Assembly (NCBI GenBank): GCA_041672465.1
Contig: JBAYZO010000003.1
Coordinates: forward strand, 1-64,000
Direction of reading: 5' to 3'
Source of the DNA: UBA1206 sp041672465
Lineage (GTDB): Bacteria > Bacillota > Clostridia > Oscillospirales > CAG-382
DNA length: 64,000 nucleotides
In this document: positions 8,543 through 15,527 of the stretch, in pieces
Layout of the letters: every line of letters starts with the position of its first letter
How positions within the stretch are numbered: the stretch's first letter is position 1
The notes under the pieces: model-generated
Databases searched by the model: none
What the model saw: the letters and a program-made list of their open reading frames with translations, nothing else
Told to the model about the DNA's origin: nothing
Program-made: the position numbers and the translations under genes

Positions 8543-8741
8543 ATCCGATATCCCGCGACTTAAAAGTCGCGCAGACCGTGTCGGTGCAACAGGACGCCGA
8601 CGAAGGGCCGACCGCGATTTTTTCAGCCGTGCAGTGGCCGTTGGCGTCATTATAGTGGCAGGTTTTTACGCTGCAGGTTATTCCTTTATTTATTTTTTCA
8701 ATTTTAGTTCCGTCTCCGCTTGTGGTTGTAAAGGTTTCCAG
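8541..8741 (-). CDS. DUF1540 domain small cysteine-rich protein, probable CTG start
   Basis: A 66-residue protein with the DUF1540 pattern I-x-C-x3-C-x-Y-x5-C-x-A-x-x-I-x-V, followed by two adjacent cysteines and T-x-C-x-T-F. Function is unknown; in this family the cysteines are presumed to bind metal. No ATG lies near the ribosome-binding site. On the minus strand GGAGGTGAT is followed by TTTT and then CTG at 8741, which is the normal 8-nt distance from GGAGG. The only other nearby candidate, a GTG at 8750, lies inside the ribosome-binding site itself. I therefore infer a CTG start. Confidence 0.75.
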   Translation of the reverse strand: METFTTTSGDGTKIEKINKGITCSVKTCHYNDANGHCTAEKIAVGPSSASCCTDTVCATFKSRDIG

Positions 8742-8881
8742 AAAAATCACCTCCCGGTTTAGTTTGCCGCCCTTTTAAAAAAATATTCCCGCTTTTCTTT
8801 TGAAAAAATCAAAAAAAGCAAGGTTTAAAAACAACAAACTATTTACAAATGACTTATAAAACAAAGGGGTTTATTTACGAA

Positions 8882-9592
8882 ATGTCGGTTTTTGTAATAG
8901 CGGACCTTCACCTTTCGTTTTCATCCGAAAAACCAATGGACGTTTTCGGGCCGAAATGGGAAAATCACACCCAAAGGATATTTGAAAACTGGCAAAGCGT
9001 CGTGGCGCCCGATGACACCGTTGTCGTCCCCGGCGACGTGTCGTGGAGCATGCGGCTTGACGGGGCAAGGCAGGATCTGCTGTTTCTCGATTCGTTAAAC
9101 GGCAAAAAAATCATAGGCAAGGGGAACCACGACTACTGGTGGCAGACCCAAAAAAAGCTGCGCGAGTTTTTAGTTAAAATCGGCGCCCGGACGATTGACT
9201 TTTTATATAACAACGCGTTCGCGGCCGAAAATTTTATTTTAAGCGGCACAAGGGGCTGGTTCCCCGAAGACAGCTATTCCCCCGAAGACGAAAAAATAGC
9301 CCTCCGCGAGGCGGGAAGACTGCGAATATCGCTTGAAAAGGCAAAGAAGCTAAAAGAAACTTACCCCGAAAGCGAAATTATTGTGTTTCTCCACTACCCG
9401 CCGGCGTATGGCGGAACGGAATGCAAGCCGATAGTCGAGGTGCTTGCCGAATACCAAATCGGACGTTGCTTTTACGGCCATATACACGGAGGCCCGCCCG
9501 AAAAGCAAGTCTTTTCCGCGGGGGGAGCAAGGCTGTTTTGCGTGTCGTCGGACTTTATCGGCTTTAAACCGATGAAAATAAATCAGGCCTGA
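8882..9592 (+). CDS. Metallophosphoesterase
   Basis: A 236-residue calcineurin-like phosphoesterase. The five metal-binding blocks are in order: DLHLS near the N-terminus, GDVSW, GNHDYWW, HYPP and GHIHGG. Members hydrolyse phosphomono- or diesters; the substrate cannot be told from sequence. The ATG at 8882 begins the family-like sequence SVFVIADLHLS and follows AAGGGG. An in-frame ATG at 8849 would add 11 atypical residues. It is a single gene with its own terminator, flanked by converging genes on both sides. Confidence 0.88.
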   Translation: MSVFVIADLHLSFSSEKPMDVFGPKWENHTQRIFENWQSVVAPDDTVVVPGDVSWSMRLDGARQDLLFLDSLNGKKIIGKGNHDYWWQTQKKLREFLVKIGARTIDFLYNNAFAAENFILSGTRGWFPEDSYSPEDEKIALREAGRLRISLEKAKKLKETYPESEIIVFLHYPPAYGGTECKPIVEVLAEYQIGRCFYGHIHGGPPEKQVFSAGGARLFCVSSDFIGFKPMKINQA

Positions 9593-9605
9593 ACCGGCCT
9601 TTTTT
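9585..9605 (+). terminator. Terminator of the metallophosphoesterase gene
   Basis: AGGCC (9585-9589) pairs with GGCCT (9596-9600) around a 6-nt loop that contains the stop codon, and a run of T follows directly. Confidence 0.75.
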
Positions 9606-9631
9606 GTTTGACTTCCATCTTTTTTTTATAT

Positions 9632-9733
9632 GCAATCTTTTTGTCGGTTTTGGCTTTTAAATTTTGTAAATTCAGAGAACAGCAACTTTTTGTCTTTGTG
9701 GTTTAGAAACCACAAAGACAAAAAGTTGCTGTT
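9632..9733. repeat. Intergenic structured repeat, copy A, with a perfect 27-bp hairpin
   Basis: Bases 9678-9704 and 9707-9733 are perfect reverse complements, 27 bp each, separated by only AG. The left part, 9632-9656, is identical over 25 nt to 34052-34076 (copy C). Between these, GTAAATTCAG (9665-9674) matches in reverse the CTGAATTTAC motifs at copy B. The element lies between converging genes, ending 6 nt from the dehydrogenase stop codon. It has no open reading frame of note. Confidence 0.85.
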
Positions 9734-9739
9734 GGAAAG

Positions 9740-10435
9740 CTATTTCCAACCTCCGTCAACTCGAATAACAGCGCCGGTTATATATGAGGCCGCGGGGGAA
9801 GCCAAAAAGAAAACGGTCTCGGCTATATCTTTTGGGAAAGCAACCGATTCAAGGGGTATTTCGCTTGTCAGGCGCCTTATGTCGTCAATCGTGAGGTGGC
9901 CGCTCATGTCGGTTTCGACAACCCCGGGGGTTACGCAGTTCACCCTGACGCAAGAGGGGCCGACCTCTTTGGCAAGCGATTTCGTAAACCCGATAAGGGC
10001 GGCTTTTGACGTTGAATAGTCAACCTCAAAGCTCCCCCCCACTTCCCCGAAAACCGAGGAAATATTAATGATAGACCCGCTTTTTTGATTTATCATGCCC
10101 TGAAGAAAAGCCCGCGTTACGTTTAGCGCGCCGAACATGTTTACCCCATAAAGCTGCCCTTCCTCGGCCTTTGAGACGCATTGAAACAGCTTGCGGAGCC
10201 CTACCCCGGCGTTGTTTACCAGCACGTCAAGGCCTCCAATTTGTTTCGCTGCAAGGTTTACCTGCTCTTTATCGGCGACATCGCAGCAATGCATTATAAC
10301 GCCGCTTTCGCTTAGCTCACCCGCCTCTTTTCGCGACTTTAAATAAAACCCGTGAACCTCATAGCCCGCGGCCAAAAAGCGAAAAGCCGTCTCCCTGCCT
10401 ATCCCGCGGGAAGCGCCGGTGACAAGCGCCCTCAT
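9740..10435 (-). CDS. Short-chain dehydrogenase/reductase, FabG-like
   Basis: A 231-residue NAD(P)-dependent oxidoreductase of the classical short-chain family. The cofactor motif GASRGIG is at residues 7-13, NNAG at 74-77, the catalytic Ser near 126-127 in NISSVFG, and Tyr140-x-x-x-Lys144 in YSTSK. The end ITGAVIRVDGGW is typical of FabG-like enzymes. No other fatty-acid gene is nearby, so acting as 3-oxoacyl-ACP reductase is only one possibility. Its ATG overlaps the RNase J stop codon (ATGA), so it is translationally coupled to that gene, an unusual partnership. Confidence 0.9.
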   Translation of the reverse strand: MRALVTGASRGIGRETAFRFLAAGYEVHGFYLKSRKEAGELSESGVIMHCCDVADKEQVNLAAKQIGGLDVLVNNAGVGLRKLFQCVSKAEEGQLYGVNMFGALNVTRAFLQGMINQKSGSIINISSVFGEVGGSFEVDYSTSKAALIGFTKSLAKEVGPSCVRVNCVTPGVVETDMSGHLTIDDIRRLTSEIPLESVAFPKDIAETVFFLASPAASYITGAVIRVDGGWK

Positions 10436-12114
10436 ATCGAGGTTTCCACCAAAACGGGGAGGATTACAGGCTTGCGCTTTGTCTTCTGGGCGATTACCGA
10501 GGCGAGGTCTTCGCGGAGGCGGAGCTTTATCGCCTCAAAATCGCGGATATTCCTCGCAAGGCATCTCTCAAGCGATTTTTTTGAAAGCCGTCTCAGCTCA
10601 TCCATAAGCTGTTCCGATTCCTTTACATACACAAACCCCTTAGAGGTAAGGTCGGGGCCGGTTATGACGCAGCCGGAAGAAAAGTCAACGGTGGCGATAA
10701 CAATAAGCACGCCGTCCTCCGCCAACCGTTTTCTGTCCCTCAGCACCGTTGTGCCGACGTCCCCCACGCCGTAGCCGTCGACAAGCACCTGCCCGGCGGG
10801 AACCTCTCCGTTTTGTGAAAAGGTCTTTTTGCCAAGCTCGATAACCCTGCCGATTTCGGGGATAATTATTTTTTCCTGAGGCATGCCCATTTCTTTCGCC
10901 AGCTCGGCGTGGCGCTTTAAATGGCGGTACTCGCCGTGAATGGGAATAAAGCATTCGGGTTGAGTGAGCGCGTGCATAAGTTTAAGCTCTTCCACGCAGG
11001 CGTGGCCGGAGACGTGAACTTCCACCGCCGCGTCGTTGACCACCGCGACCCCTCTTTTTAACAGCTCGTTGATTATGTTGTTTATCATTTTTTCGTTCCC
11101 CGGGATAGGAGACGAAGAGAGTATCACCACGTCGTTCTTCCCCACCGCCACTTGGTTGTGCTCGCCGAACGCCATTCGGTAGAGGGCGGACATGGGTTCG
11201 CCTTGACTCCCCGTGGTTATCAGCGTCACCTGCCCGGGCGGGAGCCGCTTAAGCTCGCTCACGTCGGTAAGTATGCCGGAGGGGATATCCATATACCCCA
11301 GCCGTATCGCCGCGTTTACGATATTTATCATAGACCTGCCGGTGAGCACGACTTTTCTGCCGTGTTTGGCGGAGGTGTTTATTATTTGCTGTACCCGGTG
11401 AATGTTTGAGGAAAACGTGGCGACCACAAGCCGGCGATCCTTAAGGGCGAAATATCGCTCGAAAGAAGTGTAAAGCCGTATTTCCGAGGGGGTGTAACCC
11501 GGGCGTTCGGAATTTGTGGAATCGCACATGAGGAGCCTTACGCCTTTTGACCCCAACACCGCGAACCGCCGAAGATCCATTTTTTCGCCGTGGACGGGGG
11601 TGTGGTCGATTTTAAAGTCGCCGGTGTGGATAATCCTCCCCACCGGGGTTTCAATGCAAAGCGCCACCGAATCCGGTATCGAGTGGGTGACGGAAATAAA
11701 CTCAACCGAAAAAACGCCGAACGACAGGGTCTGCCCCGCTTTAATCTCGTTAAGAGTTGAGGTTTCAATCAGCCCGTGCTCGTCAAGCCTCCCCTCAAGG
11801 ATTCCCAGCGTAAGCCGGGTGCCGTAGACGGGAACGCTCACGCGCTTCAGCAGATAGGGTATGGCGCCTATGTGGTCCTCGTGCCCGTGGGTAAGGATAA
11901 GCCCTTTGATTTTATCGCTGTTTTCAACAAGATAAGACATATCGGGTATTACAAGGTCAACGCCGAACATCTCGTCGTCGGGGAAAGCGAGCCCGCAATC
12001 TATAACAATAATGTCCTTGCCGTACTCAAGCACCGTTATATTTTTTCCAATGCCGTCAACCCCTCCGAGGGGTATGATTTTTAGGTTTTGTTTTTGTTTT
12101 TCTCTTTTTGTCAT
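10432..12114 (-). CDS. rnj: Ribonuclease J
   Basis: This metallo-beta-lactamase/beta-CASP ribonuclease has endonuclease and 5'-3' exonuclease activity in mRNA decay and rRNA maturation. It is 560 residues from the ATG at 12114, which sits 7 nt behind AGAGGA. The next in-frame ATG upstream lies in the promoter region. The zinc motif HGHEDH is at residues 76-81; further motifs include HTGDFKIDHTP, the beta-CASP segment and the C-terminal VHVSGHA and PIHGEYRH histidines. Only one RNase J is in the window; Bacillus has two paralogues, and I cannot say which this corresponds to. Confidence 0.93.
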   Translation of the reverse strand: MTKREKQKQNLKIIPLGGVDGIGKNITVLEYGKDIIVIDCGLAFPDDEMFGVDLVIPDMSYLVENSDKIKGLILTHGHEDHIGAIPYLLKRVSVPVYGTRLTLGILEGRLDEHGLIETSTLNEIKAGQTLSFGVFSVEFISVTHSIPDSVALCIETPVGRIIHTGDFKIDHTPVHGEKMDLRRFAVLGSKGVRLLMCDSTNSERPGYTPSEIRLYTSFERYFALKDRRLVVATFSSNIHRVQQIINTSAKHGRKVVLTGRSMINIVNAAIRLGYMDIPSGILTDVSELKRLPPGQVTLITTGSQGEPMSALYRMAFGEHNQVAVGKNDVVILSSSPIPGNEKMINNIINELLKRGVAVVNDAAVEVHVSGHACVEELKLMHALTQPECFIPIHGEYRHLKRHAELAKEMGMPQEKIIIPEIGRVIELGKKTFSQNGEVPAGQVLVDGYGVGDVGTTVLRDRKRLAEDGVLIVIATVDFSSGCVITGPDLTSKGFVYVKESEQLMDELRRLSKKSLERCLARNIRDFEAIKLRLREDLASVIAQKTKRKPVILPVLVETSI

Positions 12115-12142
12115 TAAATGTCCTCTTTTCGCCGCATATACT

Positions 12143-12171
12143 ATTATGTACTTGCGCGGAGTTTTTGTCAA
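12143..12171 (-). promoter_or_regulatory. Sigma-A promoter of RNase J
   Basis: Read on the minus strand, TTGACA (12171-12166) and CATAAT (12148-12143) are 17 nt apart. This places transcription initiation just upstream of the ATG at 12114 and excludes the longer reading frame. Confidence 0.8.
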
Positions 12172-12241
12172 TAGATAAAAAAAGTCATATATTGTATTGT
12201 CGAGCGTTTTACATAATATTTTATTTATTATGACAGAAGGC

Positions 12242-12270
12242 TTGACTATCGCGGCGTTTTATGTTATTTT
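12242..12270 (+). promoter_or_regulatory. Sigma-A promoter of murA
   Basis: TTGACT (12242-12247) and TATTTT (12265-12270) are 17 nt apart, with an extended -10 TG. It diverges from the RNase J promoter. Confidence 0.75.
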
Positions 12271-12300
12271 ACTTAATAGAATTGCGAAAGGAAAACGACA

Positions 12301-13587
12301 ATGGAGCGTATTTGTATAAACGGCGGCATACAGCTGAGCGGGGAGATAGAAGTTAGCGGGATGAAGAACGCGGCGCTCCCCGTTTTGTTTGCCACTATCC
12401 TCGCGGAGGGCGTAAGCGTTATTGAAAACCTTCCGAATATCAGCGATGTGGCCGATTCCTTGGAGATTCTCCGCTGCATGGGCGCGGAAATAACCATGCT
12501 TGACAGTTCGACGGTAAGAATAGACACCACAAACATTGTTTGCGGTTCGGCTCCCTATGACCTCGCGCGGAGCATGCGCGGCTCTTATTATGTGCTTGGC
12601 GCCGAGCTCTCGCGTTTCGGCAGGGCAAAGTCCGCCGCCCCGGGCGGCTGCGACTTTGGAGTTCGTCCCATAGACCAGCATATCAAAGGGTTCAAGGCGC
12701 TGGGGGCTGTCGTCGAGACAATAGACGGCCGCGTGGTGTGCGAATGCGGCGGCCAGCCCAAAGGGGCGGGGGTTTACCTTGATATTGAGTCCGTCGGCGC
12801 GACAATTAACATAATGCTTGCCGCCTCAAAGGCTGAAGGCCTTACGGTTATAGACAACGCGGCGAAAGAGCCCCATGTCGTTGACGTGGCGAACTTTCTA
12901 AACACCTGCGGCGCGGATATTATCGGCGCGGGGACCGACGTTATCAAAATCAAAGGGGTAAAACGGCTTCGCGGGGTGACCTATGCGATTATTCCCGATA
13001 TGATCGAGGCGGGCACGTATATGATCGCCGCCGCGGCGACAAAGTCAAAGCTTACGGTAACAAACGTTATCCCCAAGCACTTGGAATCAATAACCGCAAA
13101 ACTTATGGAAATGGGCGTAACTGTGCGGGAGGGCGACGAGTCGGTGACCGTCGACGGCAGGGGCGAGGTAAAAGCCACAAAGATAAAAACGCTTCCCTAT
13201 CCCGGCTTTCCCACCGACTTAAACCCGCAGATATGCGCGCTTATGTGTTTGGCAAACGGAACCAGCTTTATTTCCGAAGGGGTGTTTGACAACCGTTTCC
13301 GCTATACGGGAGAGCTCACGCGGATGGGCGCGGAAATTAAAGTCGACGGCAAAACTGCCGTTATCACCGGAGTAAAACGGCTTAAACCCGCCGTCATAAA
13401 AGCCGTTGACTTAAGAGCCGGGGCGGGCATGGTGGTCGCGGGGCTTGCGACCAAAGGCAAAACGGTGATAGAAGACATCCATCACATTGAGCGGGGCTAT
13501 GAAAACCTTGTGGGTAAGCTTTTCAACGTGGGCGCCGATATTAAAAGGGAATACGCCGCCGATGACTTTTCGGTAAAGGTTAATTAG
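12301..13587 (+). CDS. murA: UDP-N-acetylglucosamine 1-carboxyvinyltransferase
   Basis: MurA transfers enolpyruvate from phosphoenolpyruvate to UDP-GlcNAc, the first committed step of peptidoglycan synthesis, in the cytoplasm. The 428-residue protein has normal length. Lys22-Asn23 in SGMKNAALP bind substrate, and the catalytic cysteine that fosfomycin alkylates is Cys117 in PGGCDFGVRPIDQH, so the enzyme should be fosfomycin-sensitive. It starts with GAAAGGA 8 nt upstream, has its own promoter and is ended by a strong bidirectional hairpin. Confidence 0.96.
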   Translation: MERICINGGIQLSGEIEVSGMKNAALPVLFATILAEGVSVIENLPNISDVADSLEILRCMGAEITMLDSSTVRIDTTNIVCGSAPYDLARSMRGSYYVLGAELSRFGRAKSAAPGGCDFGVRPIDQHIKGFKALGAVVETIDGRVVCECGGQPKGAGVYLDIESVGATINIMLAASKAEGLTVIDNAAKEPHVVDVANFLNTCGADIIGAGTDVIKIKGVKRLRGVTYAIIPDMIEAGTYMIAAAATKSKLTVTNVIPKHLESITAKLMEMGVTVREGDESVTVDGRGEVKATKIKTLPYPGFPTDLNPQICALMCLANGTSFISEGVFDNRFRYTGELTRMGAEIKVDGKTAVITGVKRLKPAVIKAVDLRAGAGMVVAGLATKGKTVIEDIHHIERGYENLVGKLFNVGADIKREYAADDFSVKVN

Positions 13588-13612
13588 CTTTAAATCACCT
13601 GAACTTTAACCC

Positions 13613-13636
13613 AAAAAAGCCCGTACGGGCTTTTTT
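13613..13636. terminator. Bidirectional terminator after murA
   Basis: A perfect palindrome: AAAAAAGCCCGT directly followed by its reverse complement ACGGGCTTTTTT. It can end both murA on the plus strand and the small membrane-protein gene on the minus strand. Confidence 0.9.
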
Positions 13637-13656
13637 ATGTGGGTGAAGCGGCGGAT

Positions 13657-13818
13657 TTATAAAATTTTATCCTCAAGCTGTTTGAAGGCCTTTTTGCACT
13701 TTTTAGCTATGGTTTCCCTGTTTTCTATGCAAGACACCGTCGCCCCGGCGACAAGACCCGAGATAACCGCTATCATTATCGACGACCATATTATTTTGCA
13801 TTTTATTCGTTCAAACAT
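13657..13818 (-). CDS. Small hypothetical membrane protein (53 aa)
   Basis: On the minus strand an ATG at 13818 follows CGGAGGACAATTTA, a proper ribosome-binding site, and opens a 53-residue frame. The product has a hydrophobic segment at about residues 9-30 (IIWSSIMIAVISGLVAGATV) with one cysteine just after it, then a charged, lysine-rich tail. I do not recognise the family; it resembles in layout the many one-helix small proteins of Firmicutes. A plus-strand frame covers the same bases but has no ribosome-binding site and begins in the terminator, so I take the minus-strand reading. Its 3' end meets the shared terminator. Confidence 0.6.
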   Translation of the reverse strand: MFERIKCKIIWSSIMIAVISGLVAGATVSCIENRETIAKKCKKAFKQLEDKIL

Positions 13819-13961
13819 TAAATTGTCCTCCGATTTTTACATTTAACTTAGTCTTGATAGTATTTTGTTCGTTTGGAATTTAAATATGCAGCTCGCGGAA
13901 ATTTTTCGCTTTTCCCGCCATAATAAACAAGCGGCCGGGTTTGCCGTAAAAGCAAAGCCGC

Positions 13962-13998
13962 GGTGAGTTCGCGACCATCCTCACCTGAAAAAAAACTA
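13962..13998 (+). promoter_or_regulatory. preQ1-I riboswitch
   Basis: GGTGAG (13962-13967) pairs with CTCACC (13980-13985) around a 12-nt loop, and the A-rich tail TGAAAAAAAACTA (13986-13998) follows, running directly into GGAG, the ribosome-binding site of queT. This hairpin plus A-rich tail ending in the initiation region is the class I preQ1 aptamer layout, in which tail and loop form an H-type pseudoknot. Ligand binding would sequester the ribosome-binding site and switch off translation. The downstream gene is a QueT transporter, exactly the expected target. A further hairpin (13931-13961) lies upstream. Confidence 0.78.
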
Positions 13999-14016
13999 CG
14001 GAGAAAAACAAAACAA

Positions 14017-14523
14017 ATGAAAACGAAAAAGCAAAAGACAAGATTTATCGCCTCGTCGTCGCTTATCGCCTCGCTTTATATTCTTCTCACCTATCTTTCA
14101 TTTTTGGCGGGGCTGTCCGGCGAGGGGCTTGTCCAGTGCAGGCTTTCGGAATCCCTCTGCGTTCTCCCCGCGTTTACCCCGGCGGCAATCCCCGGGCTGG
14201 CGGCGGGCTGTTTCCTCTCTAACATTCTCACGGGAGGGGCGGCGTGGGACATTGTGTTCGGCTCGCTCGCCACGCTTATCGGCGCGCTGATAACCTATTG
14301 GTTTAGGCGGTTTAAGTTTCTTTCACCTCTTCCCCCCATCGCCGTGAACACCGCGATTATCCCTTTTGTGCTGAAATACGCTTACGGCATCCCAAACGGA
14401 CTCCCCGTTTTGGCGGGTTTTGTTTTCGCGGGGGAGGCGATAAGCTGCGGGATTTTTGGGTCTTTGATCGTGGTGACGCTTGAAAAAACAAAAAGCGGGA
14501 GAGCAATTAAAGAACTTTTGTAA
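14017..14523 (+). CDS. queT: QueT-family queuosine-precursor ECF transporter S component
   Basis: A 168-residue integral membrane protein, the substrate-binding S component of an energy-coupling-factor transporter for a queuosine precursor. It has about five hydrophobic helices and the family segments RLSESLCVLPAF, AIPGLAAGCFLSN and DIVFGSLATLIGA. The ATP-driven energizing module is not in the window, as is usual for group II ECF systems that share one module. The ATG at 14017 is 13 nt after GGAG, a long spacing; a GTG at 13963 would lie inside the riboswitch and is rejected. Its partner in the pathway, tgt, is about 17 kb away at 31033-32172. Confidence 0.88.
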   Translation: MKTKKQKTRFIASSSLIASLYILLTYLSFLAGLSGEGLVQCRLSESLCVLPAFTPAAIPGLAAGCFLSNILTGGAAWDIVFGSLATLIGALITYWFRRFKFLSPLPPIAVNTAIIPFVLKYAYGIPNGLPVLAGFVFAGEAISCGIFGSLIVVTLEKTKSGRAIKELL

Positions 14524-14624
14524 ACTGTTTTTTATCTAAACGGCAAAAAAACAAAAATCGCGGAGCTATGGTTGCTTTGTGATATACTTATTTTGCAAAC
14601 AAGCCTTTTTAACCCAAAAAGACC

Positions 14625-14653
14625 TTGACAACAGCAAAAAGTAAATATATAAT
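14625..14653 (+). promoter_or_regulatory. Consensus sigma-A promoter of yceD-rpmF
   Basis: TTGACA (14625-14630) and TATAAT (14648-14653), both perfect consensus hexamers, are 17 nt apart. It is among the strongest-looking promoters in the window and fits a ribosomal-protein operon. Confidence 0.9.
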
Positions 14654-14682
14654 GGTTAACGCCGTTTTAAAAGGGGATTTTT

Positions 14683-15198
14683 ATGCTTGACCTTACCCGG
14701 ATAATAAATGGTGAGACAAAAAGAATAACTTTTGAAAGGGAATACCCTGTAAGTGACCTGTCGGCCGATATTTTAAGCGGATTTGCGCTCGTCAAGGGTT
14801 TTTGCGAAATCAGGGCTGACAGTTCGGATTTTATTGATTTTCACGCCGACTTTTGTCTTTCGCTGAACGTTATCTGCGCCAGATGCGGCGGCGAGTTTGA
14901 CACCAAACTTGAGTTTTCGCTGTTTTACCCCGTCGCGGCAAAGCTTACCAACCCCGACAAAGATCAAGACGAATATCTCATCTTGGAAGACGGGAAGCTG
15001 GATATCGACGAGATTTCACGAACGGCAATGATTTTAAACCTCCCCGTAAGGTTTTTGTGCGGGGACGACTGCGAAGGGCTTTGCCCTTTTTGCGGGGCTG
15101 ACCTTAACAAAGCGGACTGCGGCTGCGACTTCAGCGCGCCCGACCCGAGATTGCGGAAATTAAAAGAATATTTTAATAAAGAAAAAAACAAAGGCTAA
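14683..15198 (+). CDS. YceD/DUF177 family protein
   Basis: A 171-residue protein of the DUF177 family, which is nearly always encoded just before rpmF and has been linked to 23S rRNA accumulation. The conserved middle part C-A-R-C-G-G-E-F is present, and the C-terminal third has a cluster of cysteines (FLCGDDCEGLCPFCG, then CGCD) that resembles a zinc ribbon, a feature of Gram-positive members. Translation starts at the ATG after AAGGGG. The exact role in ribosome assembly is not settled. Confidence 0.88.
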   Translation: MLDLTRIINGETKRITFEREYPVSDLSADILSGFALVKGFCEIRADSSDFIDFHADFCLSLNVICARCGGEFDTKLEFSLFYPVAAKLTNPDKDQDEYLILEDGKLDIDEISRTAMILNLPVRFLCGDDCEGLCPFCGADLNKADCGCDFSAPDPRLRKLKEYFNKEKNKG

Positions 15199-15248
15199 CA
15201 TTTTTCCGGCATAAAATAAGCCGGGAAATGTCAATAGGAGGTGCCGTC

Positions 15249-15437
15249 ATGGCAGTACCAAAACGAAAAACTTCAAAAGCGAGAAGAGACAAACGGCGTT
15301 CCAGCGTGTGGAAGCTTGACAGTCCCGAAATGTCCAAGTGCCCGAAGTGCGGCGAATATAACCTTGCCCACAGGGTTTGCAGCAAATGCGGAACATACGG
15401 AGGCAAGACGGTTTTAGAAGTTAAAACCGAAGACTGA
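15249..15437 (+). CDS. rpmF: Ribosomal protein L32
   Basis: A 62-residue 50S protein with the family start AVPKRKTSKARRDKRR and a zinc-binding form with four cysteines: CPKCGEYN and CSKCGTY. The ATG at 15249 is 7 nt after AGGAGG; an upstream in-frame ATG at 15228 lies before that site. Between yceD and rpmF a small hairpin (CCGGC 15206-15210 with GCCGG 15220-15224) could modulate read-through or stability. The gene is closed by a clear terminator. Confidence 0.96.
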   Translation: MAVPKRKTSKARRDKRRSSVWKLDSPEMSKCPKCGEYNLAHRVCSKCGTYGGKTVLEVKTED

Positions 15438-15448
15438 TTCGTAAAACT

Positions 15449-15477
15449 GGCGGAGTTGCGTTTGCATCCGCCTTTTT
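15449..15477 (+). terminator. Terminator of yceD-rpmF
   Basis: GGCGGA (15449-15454) pairs with TCCGCC (15467-15472), followed by TTTTT. Confidence 0.85.
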
Positions 15478-15527
15478 ATGTGTTTTGTTTTTGTGGGATA
15501 TACACCGGGCGGTAAATCGGTAAAATT

